Shown here: in pieces, positions 26,019-34,813 of the stretch
Numbering within the stretch: the first letter of the stretch is position 1
Layout: each line of letters opens with the position of its first letter
Source: an uncultured Anaerolineae bacterium
GTDB taxonomy: Bacteria; Chloroflexota; Anaerolineae; Anaerolineales; Villigracilaceae
NCBI GenBank assembly: GCA_903838415.1
Contig: CAILYI010000141.1
Span: forward strand, 1-64,000
DNA: 64,000 bases
Direction: 5' to 3'
The notes under the pieces: model-generated
Told to the model about the DNA's origin: nothing
The model's database searches: none
Seen by the model: the letters and a program-made list of their open reading frames with translations, nothing else
Made by a program: the position numbers and the translations under genes

Positions 26019-27110
26019 TTACGCTTGAAAAAATGCATCCTCAAGCATCTGTAATTCGGCCATTAAATGCTTTCGCGTGGATGGATTAAACCGTGTATCC
26101 TGTATACGTTTGGCCGCCTCTTCACGCGCAGCGCGTACCACAAACGCCGGGACGAACATAATCCGGCCAGCAGGGATGACCTCGAACGAAGTCATTGCCA
26201 AATTCAATTCCTGATCGTCATAATACGGCAGGCTTAAACTCAGACCCCGATTCAGGCTGCCAGCTTTGGCGCGATCCTTGATCGTCTGAATAATTTCCCG
26301 TGTTTTGTAGCGAGCCAGCGCGCGTCCCTGGTTGATCAACTGTCCAAGCATCCCATAGCGTTTTTTCTGATATTCATCATCGGCAATGATATAGGGCGCG
26401 ATGGAAGAAGCGGCGTGCAGGATGGCGATATACCGTTCCATTGAAGATAAATGCGCCTCGGCTTCTTTTACCGAACCGACCAGCAGCTTCCCATTATCGT
26501 CGAAGGATACCCACTGTGGCAGATAGAACCTGCGAGCTGCCGGGACGAACGGAACCTGCAAGTTGCCGCGGCCTTCGTCAGCCTTGCCTTCTTCGGCGAT
26601 GGCATCGCTGTCTTGAGTGATGGCCGATTCAGGGGCCATGTCTTCAGTTGGAATGGTTGGAATATCCTCATCATCATCTGCGCGATAGGTGACGCTACGC
26701 CCGGAGGGCAGCATGTTATGAACCATGTGATTGGCTGCCGCAAAGCGCAACAAACCCGCACTGGTTGAAATGGCGTGATCTGGAGATTGCTCCAATTCCG
26801 TCAGACGGTGACGTAATTCTTCTTTTACATCCTGCCGGGTGATTCGCGTGCGCAGCCCGCCGACACTTTGTTCCCGCGAAGATGTTGGCACAGTGATCGT
26901 GGCAGGTTGATCAATCTGCGGCATTTCAGCCACAACGCGGTCTGGAAGCGTGAACTTGGCCTGAGGCCGGTGTTCAATGAGCGCATCTGCAATCTGACGC
27001 GCCTGCGCCTCAATAAAACGTTGAACAATGGGCGGTTGAGCATTGAACAATGCTTGTTTTTCACTAAATTCTTCGCGCAAACGGCTTACTGGTGAAATCG
27101 TTTCGGACAT
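26019..27110 (-). CDS. Unrecognised 363-residue soluble protein
   Basis: I do not recognise this protein. It is hydrophilic, without signal peptide or membrane segments. The N-terminal third is predicted helical (SRLREEFSEKQALFNAQPPIVQRF; VKEELRHRLTELEQ). A low-complexity acidic segment follows at about residues 145-180 (DDDEDIPTIP, EEGKADEGRG). The C-terminal half has a FYLPQWVSFDDNGKLLVG strand region and ends in helices (RAAREEAAKRIQ; HLMAELQMLEDAF). The start at 27110 has AAGGA 8 bp upstream; an ATG at 27119 is too close to it. It lies between two paralogous KUP/KimA-like permeases in the same direction, suggesting a linked role that cannot be named. Confidence 0.8.
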   Translation of the reverse strand: MSETISPVSRLREEFSEKQALFNAQPPIVQRFIEAQARQIADALIEHRPQAKFTLPDRVVAEMPQIDQPATITVPTSSREQSVGGLRTRITRQDVKEELRHRLTELEQSPDHAISTSAGLLRFAAANHMVHNMLPSGRSVTYRADDDEDIPTIPTEDMAPESAITQDSDAIAEEGKADEGRGNLQVPFVPAARRFYLPQWVSFDDNGKLLVGSVKEAEAHLSSMERYIAILHAASSIAPYIIADDEYQKKRYGMLGQLINQGRALARYKTREIIQTIKDRAKAGSLNRGLSLSLPYYDDQELNLAMTSFEVIPAGRIMFVPAFVVRAAREEAAKRIQDTRFNPSTRKHLMAELQMLEDAFFQA

Positions 27111-27156
27111 GATGACCATCCTTAGTTAAAAATAGTGCTGACGAATCTTACCACAA

Positions 27157-27191
27157 ATCGACCCCTCTCTATGTTCCAGGGAGGGGTCGAT
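27157..27191. other. Hairpin downstream of permease copy 2
   Basis: ATCGACCCCTC (27157-27167) pairs perfectly with GAGGGGTCGAT (27181-27191) in the gap between permease copy 2 and the unrecognised gene. No clear T-run on the minus strand. Confidence 0.5.
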
Positions 27192-27207
27192 GGTGAAAAT
27201 GGTTTTA

Positions 27208-29031
27208 TCAGGAAATGGAGTTGTGGTTGTTGATAGTTTCTTTGGGGGCGCCACCAACTTTTGGCTTCGGCTTGGGCAAATAAGAATCCAGAAAAGAGGG
27301 TGCTTCGGGGTTGTCGGCATGCAAGGCATCTTCGAATTCCCCGGCTGCCACTGGTCGATCGAAGCGCGGTAACTTCCGAACGCCAAACACATTCATGAAA
27401 TCTGCAATGCGGTTATACAGGCTGTAGCGATATTCCTGCATTTTCAGCGATTGCCATTCAACAATGGATGCCATGGAACCTTGCACGCGTGCTTTTTCGC
27501 GCACGATTCTGTGAATACTCTCAGGGTCACGGTGTCCGATGGGGGAGAGCAATAGAGCATTGGCGGCTAAAATCAGCAAGCTGAAGGTAATTAAGACAAC
27601 CCATCCGCCTTCTGACCATTTGCCGACAATTTGACCTACAAAAACAATCGCGGAGAGTACGCCTGCCAATCCAGCTCCAAAGGCCCCCCAGGTGCGTGAC
27701 TTTCCGGTATGGGTCTTGAGAATGTGCTTGCGGATTGCAAATCCCATTACCATGATCGGCATAAATACGCCCACTCCGTAATAAGGGACAGCTGCGCTGG
27801 TTTGACCACGCACCAGAAATTGGATAATGACAGCAATAATGAACCCGGCGGTTACCGAGCGGGTGAAAGTCCCTTGTTTATTGCGATAGACCACAACTTC
27901 GGGTACTTCTCCAATGGCAACATCGCGCCAGGCAGTTGCCTGTAAATCTTGAAATGCTGTCATGGATGCGGCGGCAAGCAGGGCTACTGCCAGAATTTGG
28001 TAAGCCCAGTAAAGCAGCTTTCCGCCCGAACCGAATTGGGCGAAGCCAATATAAGCTAGGTTGCCGACCAATGACCGACCGAGAGTGCCGTCAAAAACGT
28101 TGAAATGAATGGCAAAATAGGTCAAGAACAGGGTGGTAACTCCGCCGTAAAACAGGAATGATGTTTGTACGAAACGCCCAATGCCCGATTTTCCGCTGTA
28201 GAAATTCCACAAGCCCATTAGTTTGGGGAAACGTTGTTTTCCCCATTTGACAATTTCCGCGTCATCATCGATTACAAATTGAATACCATTTGACATGGCT
28301 TCCAGGCCGCTTAGCGCAACAAGGCCTTTCATGGAGGCTGTTAGCATGTGGTAAATAGCTTGTGATAGGCTGGCTGACTTGATCGATTCGGTATATGGCG
28401 CAGCTGCGACTCCGCTGTTCTTGGCGAGGAACAATCCAATTGCCATCGTGACGGTCATCAACAGGAATACTCCCAAAAGCGTGAAGACAATCCGGGATGA
28501 TTCACCACGGCCACGAATGGTCAGATACCAAGTTACGCTTGCCAGTATCGCGCCGATGGCGAAATGCCAGAACCAGTGGATGCCGTAGGAATCTGTAATG
28601 GATAATAACTGATCCACTCCAGATAGCGATGAAACAACAATGGTGAAGATGTAATCCTGAATCAAAACAACGGCCACTACGAGGCTTAGTGCTGGCGTCA
28701 GATAGCGCATTGATGCGGTATAAGAACCGCCGCCTTCGTTGAAGACGCCCAGGGAATACATATAAAGAGCGCCAAAGACGATGTTAGCCAATGCGATGAA
28801 ACTAACGGCAATATAGCCGTATTGCTGCAGTCCATAAGGGTGCAGGGCGCTCATCATTTCGCCAGTGGCGTAAAAATATGAGGTGAAGTAATCCACGCCA
28901 AACAGCGCAATCGCTGCCAGCAGACCAATTTGACCGGCCCCATGCACATGGGCATCTTCTTCTTTTTCTTTAGGGGCAATCCTGAAGGCCAATGTCCCAA
29001 AGACAATCAACAATCCAATTGCAAATATCAT
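27208..29031 (-). CDS. KUP/KimA-like APC-superfamily permease, probable potassium importer (copy 2)
   Basis: A 607-residue paralogue of the permease at 24082, nearly identical in layout: N-terminal extra segment, DAHVHGAGQIGLLAAIALFG, FTSYFYATGEMMSALHP, NEGGGSYTASMRYL, SSLSGVDQLLSI, KGLVALSGLEAMSNG, a KSGIGRFVQTSFLFYGG loop and VPYYGVGVFMPIM. The tail also ends in a KPKPKVGGAPKE motif shared with copy 1. This indicates a lineage-specific duplication with an unrelated gene kept in between. A GAGAGGATCAAATC site and a good promoter (29055-29083) precede the ATG, so copy 2 probably opens the cation operon. I see no c-di-AMP (ydaO-type) riboswitch: the leader after the promoter is only about 20 bases. 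Confidence 0.68.
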   Translation of the reverse strand: MIFAIGLLIVFGTLAFRIAPKEKEEDAHVHGAGQIGLLAAIALFGVDYFTSYFYATGEMMSALHPYGLQQYGYIAVSFIALANIVFGALYMYSLGVFNEGGGSYTASMRYLTPALSLVVAVVLIQDYIFTIVVSSLSGVDQLLSITDSYGIHWFWHFAIGAILASVTWYLTIRGRGESSRIVFTLLGVFLLMTVTMAIGLFLAKNSGVAAAPYTESIKSASLSQAIYHMLTASMKGLVALSGLEAMSNGIQFVIDDDAEIVKWGKQRFPKLMGLWNFYSGKSGIGRFVQTSFLFYGGVTTLFLTYFAIHFNVFDGTLGRSLVGNLAYIGFAQFGSGGKLLYWAYQILAVALLAAASMTAFQDLQATAWRDVAIGEVPEVVVYRNKQGTFTRSVTAGFIIAVIIQFLVRGQTSAAVPYYGVGVFMPIMVMGFAIRKHILKTHTGKSRTWGAFGAGLAGVLSAIVFVGQIVGKWSEGGWVVLITFSLLILAANALLLSPIGHRDPESIHRIVREKARVQGSMASIVEWQSLKMQEYRYSLYNRIADFMNVFGVRKLPRFDRPVAAGEFEDALHADNPEAPSFLDSYLPKPKPKVGGAPKETINNHNSIS

Positions 29032-29054
29032 GATTTGATCCTCTCAAACAGTAA

Positions 29055-29083
29055 ATAATAGCATCCAGGCATAAATCTGTCAC
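29055..29083 (-). promoter_or_regulatory. Promoter of the cation-island operon
   Basis: On the minus strand GTGACA (29078-29083), a 17-bp spacer and TATTAT (29055-29060) preceded by TGC. It lies about 24 bp before the permease start, downstream of a terminator for the preceding gene. Confidence 0.6.
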
Positions 29084-29109
29084 AAAAATTTAGAGCAACA
29101 TCATAAAGG

Positions 29110-29148
29110 AAAAATAAAAATGAGCCAATTTCAACTGATTGACTCACT
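29110..29148 (-). terminator. Rho-independent terminator after the 55-aa protein
   Basis: On the minus strand TGAGTCAAT pairs with ATTGGCTCA (one wobble; plus-strand arms 29123-29131 and 29140-29148), followed by TTTTTATTTTTCC. Confidence 0.7.
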
Positions 29149-29202
29149 TCGCAACTGGCCCTGGGTTTTTGAATATCCCTGAATTTGATGGTGAAAAGAA
29201 GG

Positions 29203-29370
29203 TTACTTGCTAAAGACCTCGAACACTATCACCGTGTTAAACCAGATAAGCGTAAAAAGTACCAACGCTTGTTGCGCCCAGATTTTCATGGGGAAAAAAG
29301 ATGCACAGAAAATCAGTATGAGCGGCGCTGAACGCAATATATTTTTGGCAAGGCCTGGAAGCTTGTTCAC
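29203..29370 (-). CDS. Small 55-residue membrane protein, unrecognised
   Basis: A short minus-strand gene with a GTG start at 29370 and TAA at 29203-29205. AAGGA lies 9 bp before the GTG, a TATTAT -10 box is at 29393-29398, and a terminator follows. The product has a basic N-terminus (NKLPGLAKNILR) and two hydrophobic stretches, about residues 14-27 (SAPLILIFCASFFP) and 33-51 (QQALVLFTLIWFNTVIVF), enough for a helical hairpin in the membrane. It matches no family I know. Its position between the KdpDE-like genes and the KUP/KimA-like permease suggests a small accessory subunit of the cation system, as KdpF is for KdpA (inference only). Confidence 0.6.
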   Translation of the reverse strand: MNKLPGLAKNILRSAPLILIFCASFFPMKIWAQQALVLFTLIWFNTVIVFEVFSK

Positions 29371-29439
29371 ATGAGCTGGTCCTTATTGTGAAATAATAGA
29401 CGATGCTCACCGTAATTCACATAAGAAAAGCGGTTGAAA

Positions 29440-29479
29440 TAATAAAGGAAAAATAAAAAGCGCCTTCACGGGCGCTTTT
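29440..29479 (-). terminator. Rho-independent terminator after the KdpE-like gene
   Basis: AAAAGCGCC (29456-29464) pairs perfectly with GGCGCTTTT (29471-29479). Read on the minus strand it is followed by TATTTTTCCTTTATT. Confidence 0.75.
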
Positions 29480-29501
29480 CTGGAACACTGCCGGGACTTT
29501 T

Positions 29502-30206
29502 TCATTCATCCGCGATAAATCTGTAACCGATCCCCGGTTCAGTCAACAAGATTCTAGGTTGTTCCGGGTCATCCTCAAGTTTTTTTCTTAGCTGACGCAT
29601 ATAAACGCGCAGATATTCAATTTTATCAACCTCGGCTGGATCCCAGACATTTGCCAGGATTATATGGTGTGTCAAAACCCGTCCCGAATGGCTGGCGAGG
29701 TAGGCGAGTAATTTAAATTCTGTGGCGGTGAGTGGAATTTCGATGCTTTCTCGTTTAACGATGAAGCTTAACAGATCGACTTCCAACTTCCCGGCGCGGA
29801 CAACGGTGTGCTTTGTTCCACCTTCAACCTGACTCTTGTGCCGAAGAGCCACTCTGACCCGCGCCAGTAACTCCTCGATCCCAAAAGGCTTGGTTAAATA
29901 GTCATCCGCTCCAGCATCCAGGGCGGCTACTTTGTCTTTTTCGCTGTCGCGCACCGATAATATGATGACTGGTGTTTGTGTCCATTCGCGCAATTCCTTG
30001 CAGACTTCGATTCCGTCCACGTCTGGCAGGGACATGTCCAGGATAATAAGATCGGGTTGTTCGGCAGCGGCAATCGCCAATCCTTCCTTGCCATGAGTTG
30101 CAGTGCTGACATGGAATTGTTTGGCGGTGAGAATCGTTTTCAGCGCTCGTAGAATCTGAGGTTCATCATCAATAACTAGAATTTTAATTGGGTTGGTCAT
30201 GATCAT
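29502..30206 (-). CDS. kdpE: KdpE-like OmpR-family response regulator
   Basis: A 234-residue regulator. The receiver domain (residues 7-120) has acidic residues IDDEP, the phosphoacceptor D57 in LIILDMSLPDVDG, and a conserved lysine in DDYLTKPFG. The OmpR/PhoB winged helix (about 135-230) ends RVYMRQLRKKLEDDP and ILLTEPGIGYRF, the wording of KdpE. KdpE controls potassium-uptake genes under potassium limitation or osmotic stress. The ATG directly abuts the stop of the sensor kinase and lacks its own ribosome site, so translation is probably coupled. No kdpFABC genes are in the window; the nearby cation genes are the likely targets (inference). Confidence 0.82.
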   Translation of the reverse strand: MIMTNPIKILVIDDEPQILRALKTILTAKQFHVSTATHGKEGLAIAAAEQPDLIILDMSLPDVDGIEVCKELREWTQTPVIILSVRDSEKDKVAALDAGADDYLTKPFGIEELLARVRVALRHKSQVEGGTKHTVVRAGKLEVDLLSFIVKRESIEIPLTATEFKLLAYLASHSGRVLTHHIILANVWDPAEVDKIEYLRVYMRQLRKKLEDDPEQPRILLTEPGIGYRFIADE

Positions 30207-31649
30207 CTATTGGTTGATGGGTAAGGTTAAGTTAAATGCCAGACCTTCAGGCAAATTTTCTGCCCAGATTGCGCCTTCATGCGCCTCAATAATGCCCTTA
30301 CAAATTGAAAGTCCCAACCCTGCGCCTGTGACTTGGTCTGCAGGGTTAATGCGGTAGAACTTATCGAAAATTCGCTCCAGATCGGCGGATGGTACCGGCA
30401 TGCTCTGGTTGGAGAGTGTCGCTAATATGAACCTGGCATCCTTTGGTTTTGCCGTAATTCTTATGGATGAGCCTGCTGGCGAGTATTTCAGGCTGTTTGT
30501 GAGCAAATTTGTGAAAACTTGTTGTATTTGAACAAAATCAACATTGACAAGAGGTAACTCTTCGGGGACGTCAACCATTATTTGATAGTTTTGCAATTGC
30601 GGACGCATGCGGCTGATGACTGTACCGACGATTTCTGCCAGGATATCGGGTTTTCGCTGCGGTTTGAGCACTCCCGCTTCGATGCGTGACATATCCAGCA
30701 GGTTGCCGACCAACATATTGAGATGATCGATCTCTTCTTCAACGGTAGTCAATAACTCGGTGCGCGCCTCGCTTTCCCATTCCACCTCACGAGAGCGCAG
30801 ACTGGAGACTGAAGCCTTGATTGCGGCGAGCGGCGATCTCAATTCGTGCGATACGGATGATAACAGGGATGATTTGAGTCTATCACTTTCTTCGAGCACC
30901 CTGGCTTTTCGCGCATCTTCGGCCAGTCGAATCCTTTCGATTGCCAATACGCCCTGGCTGGCAAAGATTTTTAACAAGCGTTCTTCCGTTGTCAATAACG
31001 GGACGATACTCCACAGGCGTATTTCACCTATCAATTCCCGCGCGGTTTGGAGCGGTACTACGAAAGGTTTCGTGACGAATCCATCAAGCCGGTGAGTGCT
31101 TTTTGATAGGATGACCGGCTTCGGGAATTTTTCGATCAGGATTTCGATGCGGGTTGGCCGGAGAGTCTGATCGATGGTTTCCAGCAAGGTTCGTGCGGCG
31201 GCATGTTCATCATGGATTCCGGCCAGCAGCGTATTGAATTCATAAAGCCGCATGGCTTCGTGTTCGCGGGCGGTGGCCGATGCCAGATTCCGCCGTACGC
31301 GCCCGGCCAACTCGCTGATGACAAAAGCCACGCCCAGGAAGGCTGCCAGAACAATCAGGTCTTCCGTTTTTTTTACCTGAAAGGTGTAAAGGTCGGGGAT
31401 GAAAAAGAAATTGAAGGAGAGGAACGATGCGCTGGCGGCGGCGATCCCTGGAAGTAACCCCCACATTGTGGCGCTAATTCCCACTGGAAGCAGAAATATA
31501 AGCGCTACGGTTGTATTGTTGACGTGTTCAAGCTTTGTAAACGCGACGAGCGCGCCGCTGGTGAGAAGCGAAAGCGCCAGCGCCAACAGGGTAGCTGCTG
31601 GCGCTGGGATTTCAATCGTTTTTCGTGATCGGATATTACCGGGCGTCAT
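30207..31649 (-). CDS. KdpD-like sensor histidine kinase lacking the N-terminal KdpD/Usp domains
   Basis: A 480-residue membrane kinase. Residues 17-115 form four closely spaced membrane segments of the DUF4118/KdpD type ([70 protein letters not shown]). A GAF-like region follows (about 135-240), then HisKA with H268 in [14 protein letters not shown] and a HATPase domain ([23 protein letters not shown]). It is about half the length of E. coli KdpD because the N-terminal KdpD/UspA module is absent. The start codon overlaps the stop of the F420-dependent oxidoreductase gene by 4 bp (ATGA), linking it to the F420 operon. Confidence 0.85.
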   Translation of the reverse strand: MTPGNIRSRKTIEIPAPAATLLALALSLLTSGALVAFTKLEHVNNTTVALIFLLPVGISATMWGLLPGIAAASASFLSFNFFFIPDLYTFQVKKTEDLIVLAAFLGVAFVISELAGRVRRNLASATAREHEAMRLYEFNTLLAGIHDEHAAARTLLETIDQTLRPTRIEILIEKFPKPVILSKSTHRLDGFVTKPFVVPLQTARELIGEIRLWSIVPLLTTEERLLKIFASQGVLAIERIRLAEDARKARVLEESDRLKSSLLSSVSHELRSPLAAIKASVSSLRSREVEWESEARTELLTTVEEEIDHLNMLVGNLLDMSRIEAGVLKPQRKPDILAEIVGTVISRMRPQLQNYQIMVDVPEELPLVNVDFVQIQQVFTNLLTNSLKYSPAGSSIRITAKPKDARFILATLSNQSMPVPSADLERIFDKFYRINPADQVTGAGLGLSICKGIIEAHEGAIWAENLPEGLAFNLTLPINQ

Positions 31650-32641
31650 GCCTGTGCGAAAGTATCAATCAGCAGCTTCACATTTCCGCCCGCCGCGTAC
31701 AGAATTGGGCAGGTGCAGCCGCGCTTGTTGTATTCTTCCACTTTGGCTCGGGCTTCAGCGGGAGTGCCTGAAGCGGTGATCTTTTCCACCAGGAAATCGG
31801 GCACGAGGTGCTTGGCCTTGTTAATCTGTTCCTTGGTGGCAGGCCAGCCCAAAATGGATTGAATTTCGTGGACGACTTCATCAGAAACGCCGCTGGCTTT
31901 GGCAATATGCGGCTGTTGGGCCATATATTGGCAGAGTAGCATTTTGGTCGTTTCGATGGCCTTGTCGTGATCTTCATCCACCGAGCAAACGATCAATTGC
32001 GGCCTGTCGATTTCGGCCAGCGTGCGTCCGGCTTTTTTGGCGCCTTTTTCGAGCAGTTCCAGCGCTTTGTCGTTGTATTCCGGAGCGACGCAATAGTTCA
32101 GGACTGCGCCGTCAGCCACTTCGCCGGTCAATTCCATCATTAAGTCACCGGTTGCGCCGATCATGAGCGGAACATTGCGCGGTTCGCGGCGGCCATGGAC
32201 GACATCCAGTTCGATCCCATCCACATGGATAAATTCGCCGTGGAAGGTGACGCGTTCCAGATTCAATAGGCGGCGCATGATTTGCACGGTTTCCTTCATG
32301 GCAGTCAGCGGTTTTTTGCGATCAATGCCCACATTTTTCGCGAGCGGATCCCACCAGGCGCCGATTCCGCAGATGATGCGTCCCGGGGCCAGATCGTCGA
32401 GAGTTAAATACGTGGCAGCCAACAGGCCGATATTGCGTGTCCAGTTGTTGATGACGCCGGAACCGATCTTGATCTTATCAGTTACCGCCGCGTAGGCTGC
32501 CATCGGAACGATGGCGTCACGCACCAGTCGCGATTCTGCCTGCCAGACAGCCTCGAAGCCTTTTTCTTCAGCATAGCGGGCATAATCCAGCCCATCGCGT
32601 AAATCATGAGAATCTTGCAAGTAAAGTGCTACTCGAGCCAT
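31646..32641 (-). CDS. LLM-class F420-dependent oxidoreductase
   Basis: A 331-residue luciferase-like (TIM-barrel) flavin/F420 enzyme. Typical segments are [27 protein letters not shown] near the N-terminus, [35 protein letters not shown], and [23 protein letters not shown]. The layout matches the Mer-like F420-dependent branch. The start at 32641 is 7 bp after AAGGAGA; an ATG at 32647 overlaps that site. Sitting directly downstream of cofC and cofD supports F420 as cofactor. The substrate is unknown. Its stop overlaps the KdpD-like start. Confidence 0.85.
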   Translation of the reverse strand: MARVALYLQDSHDLRDGLDYARYAEEKGFEAVWQAESRLVRDAIVPMAAYAAVTDKIKIGSGVINNWTRNIGLLAATYLTLDDLAPGRIICGIGAWWDPLAKNVGIDRKKPLTAMKETVQIMRRLLNLERVTFHGEFIHVDGIELDVVHGRREPRNVPLMIGATGDLMMELTGEVADGAVLNYCVAPEYNDKALELLEKGAKKAGRTLAEIDRPQLIVCSVDEDHDKAIETTKMLLCQYMAQQPHIAKASGVSDEVVHEIQSILGWPATKEQINKAKHLVPDFLVEKITASGTPAEARAKVEEYNKRGCTCPILYAAGGNVKLLIDTFAQA

Positions 32642-32652
32642 TTTCATTCTCC

Positions 32653-33261
32653 TTATATATTTGAAATATCAGCTTGGTTCAGCAGTGCCAAATCAGCTGG
32701 TGTATCAAGATCAAGTTCGATATGCTGATTGTGGACAATTTCCAAATGTGCGCTGGCAGCGATGGCATGGTTACAGTGGCGCAAGAAGGAACCTGGCCCA
32801 AAATCGTATTTGATCAAACCGCCTGGGGCCATCAACAAGGCGTTGGTGCCATTTTGATGCCGGTCAGGCGTGATTACTACGCAGGGAGCTTTTTGAATGT
32901 GATCGAAGAATTCAAGTAAATCGTCTTTGGTCAGCTTGGGCAGGTCGGCGGGCAGGACCAGGACGCCGCGCGTGGCATAATTGCGTGCCAACATGGTGGC
33001 GCGTGTCAGGGCGCTGTTCAAGTTGGGAGTGCCGTCTTCCAGCACTGTGCGCGCGCCAAAAGCACGCGCAATCGCCAACGCCGCAGAGTCACGGCTGACT
33101 ACAAGCGTTTGCGCCACGGCAGGCGTGTTTCTCAGGACATCCAGCGTTTTTTCGAGAAACATACGGTTCAAGACGGCTCTTTCTTCATCTGAAAGCACGC
33201 CCGATAATCTCGATTTGCCCAGCCGAAGTGGTTTTACAGGGACAATTGCCCAAATAGTCAT
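32653..33261 (-). CDS. cofC: 2-phospho-L-lactate / PEP guanylyltransferase (F420 biosynthesis)
   Basis: A 202-residue nucleotidyltransferase. The start [21 protein letters not shown] is the CofC/FbiD signature, followed by the NTP-binding [17 protein letters not shown] segment and [22 protein letters not shown]. It activates 2-phospholactate or phosphoenolpyruvate with GTP to supply CofD. The neighbouring nitroreductase favours the PEP route, which makes dehydro-F420 (inference). The ATG overlaps the cofD stop by 4 bp (ATGA). Confidence 0.92.
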   Translation of the reverse strand: MTIWAIVPVKPLRLGKSRLSGVLSDEERAVLNRMFLEKTLDVLRNTPAVAQTLVVSRDSAALAIARAFGARTVLEDGTPNLNSALTRATMLARNYATRGVLVLPADLPKLTKDDLLEFFDHIQKAPCVVITPDRHQNGTNALLMAPGGLIKYDFGPGSFLRHCNHAIAASAHLEIVHNQHIELDLDTPADLALLNQADISNI

Positions 33262-34208
33262 GCAGTCACTCTTTCGATTAAGTGTAGCACATCTTGCGCA
33301 AGAAGCTGACGGTCTGAAGTGGTTTTCATTAAGGTATTGACGACCAGCGGACGGATTCCAAGCTCCTGGATTTTGTCCGCCAGATGGGCATCGACTGCAT
33401 CCAGGACGAATCCAGAGATGGACTCACCGTAATGCCTGGCTACCGCTAAAGCGGACGGTTCTATTCCCAACTCTGAAAACATCTTGGCCGCCGGGCCTTT
33501 TACCGTTTTTCCGCCAATAATTGGGCTGACGGCTGCCACCGGTTTCCCGGCCAGCGCCGTTCGGATTCTGGTAATATTTAATATCGGGTCAACGCTGACC
33601 CACGGGTTGCTGGGACAAAAAACGACCGCATCCGCCTCCCGGATGGCCTGCAAAACCCCGGGAGCGGGTTCCGCCTGCTCGATGCCGTCGAATCGAAAGC
33701 CTTTCACCGTCGGTTCACAGCGTTTGTGGACGAAATATTCCTGAAAGGCTAATTCGCCCTGTTCAACCGTATCCACAATTGTGGCGACAGATTGGTCCGT
33801 CATCGGGAGCACGGTGGGTTGGATGCCCCAGGCGCGGCAAAAATCACGCGTCACCTGTGAAAGAGGCTGGCCTTCTTTCAGACGGCGAGTGCGCTCCAGG
33901 TGTGTGGCAACATCCTTATCGCCAATGCGAAACCAGTCAGCGCCACCGTTTTGGCGCATATTTTCGAAAACCTGCCAGGTTTCCTCGGCGCGCCCCCATC
34001 CGGTTTCGGGGTTGGCGAGACCAGCCAGGGTGTAACAAACTGTATCCAGATCGGGGCAAATTTTCAGGCCCCAGTGCTCAAAATCATCGCCAGTATTGAC
34101 GATAATGGTCAGATTATCGGGTGGTAGGATGCGGGCGAGGCCATCAGCGAGTTTTGCTCCGCCAACTCCGCCCGCCAGTGCGACGATTTTCAGGGTGTGG
34201 TGTGTCAT
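33258..34208 (-). CDS. cofD: 2-phospho-L-lactate transferase (F420-0 / dehydro-F420-0 synthesis)
   Basis: A 316-residue CofD/FbiA protein. It begins with LKIVALAGGVGGAKLADGLAR (nucleotide-binding loop), then VNTGDDFEHWGLKICPDLDTV, LPMTDQSVATIV and FCPSNPWVSVDPIL, all conserved in the family. It transfers the phospholactyl or enolpyruvyl moiety onto the deazaflavin FO. I place the start at 34208, where ATGA overlaps the nitroreductase stop; a second ATG at 34217 would add three residues. FO synthase genes (cofG/cofH or fbiC) are not in this window. Confidence 0.93.
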   Translation of the reverse strand: MTHHTLKIVALAGGVGGAKLADGLARILPPDNLTIIVNTGDDFEHWGLKICPDLDTVCYTLAGLANPETGWGRAEETWQVFENMRQNGGADWFRIGDKDVATHLERTRRLKEGQPLSQVTRDFCRAWGIQPTVLPMTDQSVATIVDTVEQGELAFQEYFVHKRCEPTVKGFRFDGIEQAEPAPGVLQAIREADAVVFCPSNPWVSVDPILNITRIRTALAGKPVAAVSPIIGGKTVKGPAAKMFSELGIEPSALAVARHYGESISGFVLDAVDAHLADKIQELGIRPLVVNTLMKTTSDRQLLAQDVLHLIERVTA

Positions 34209-34813
34209 GCGATCCATTGGACGATTTCAGTCAGCGGTTTGAGCGTTTTTTCTTTGGGAGATTCGTCAGCATAGCCAAGAAAGAACATGGCCTGCGGCTG
34301 CCAGCTATCAGCCAAACTCAGCGCTGATTTGACGCTATCCGGTGTGAAGAGCGGGCCGCAAGTCCAGACGGAGCTCAGGCCTTCGGCGTGCGCAGCGAGT
34401 TGGAGCTGCAGCCCGGCCTGCGCCGCCGATTGGACGGCCATCATTTGTTCGGCGTGGCGGCGCTTTTTATCCGGGTAAATGTCCATTTCGCTGGTGTCCA
34501 TGCACAGGATGATGACGACTGGCGCTGCGTTGATCCGGCTTTTGGAACGTATCAGGCGTGATTCGATTTCAGCTTCCGCGAGACCGTCCGCCGCCAGGTC
34601 GCGGCGAAAATCAGCGGCGAGTAATTCGCTTAAACGGAGTTTCGGCTCCGGCTTAGTCAGAACGGCAAAACGCCAGGGCTGGCAGTTGTGGGCTGATGGG
34701 GCATGCGTCGCCGTTTCGATGATGCGAGTCAAAATATCCGTATTCACCGCAATAGGCTTGAAGCGACGAATGGAGCGGCGCGAGCGCAGAAATTCGTGCA
34801 AATTAGTGGGCAT
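34205..34813 (-). CDS. Nitroreductase-family protein, probable dehydro-F420 reductase
   Basis: A 202-residue FMN-binding nitroreductase-fold protein: LRSRRSIRRFKPIAV, ATHAPSAHNCQPWRFAVL (flavin phosphate region), VQSAAQAGLQLQLAAHAEGLSSVWTC, and FFLGYADESPKEKTLKPL near the C-terminus. These are the features of the C-terminal half of actinobacterial FbiB, which reduces dehydro-F420. In FbiB that domain is fused to CofE; here it stands alone while CofE is a separate gene in the same operon. Stand-alone versions are known from Thermomicrobia, also Chloroflexota. It overlaps the flavin-reductase gene by 11 bp and cofD by 4 bp. A general nitroreductase role is the alternative. Confidence 0.8.
   Translation of the reverse strand: MPTNLHEFLRSRRSIRRFKPIAVNTDILTRIIETATHAPSAHNCQPWRFAVLTKPEPKLRLSELLAADFRRDLAADGLAEAEIESRLIRSKSRINAAPVVIILCMDTSEMDIYPDKKRRHAEQMMAVQSAAQAGLQLQLAAHAEGLSSVWTCGPLFTPDSVKSALSLADSWQPQAMFFLGYADESPKEKTLKPLTEIVQWIA

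Noticed and set aside
29031-29110. c-di-AMP (ydaO-type) riboswitch before the KimA-like permease
   Set aside because: The predicted leader after the promoter is only about 20 bases, far too short for that riboswitch.
29121-29183. 20-residue plus-strand peptide with an AAGGA site
   Set aside because: It overlaps a well-formed minus-strand terminator, whose A-run mimics the ribosome-site context.
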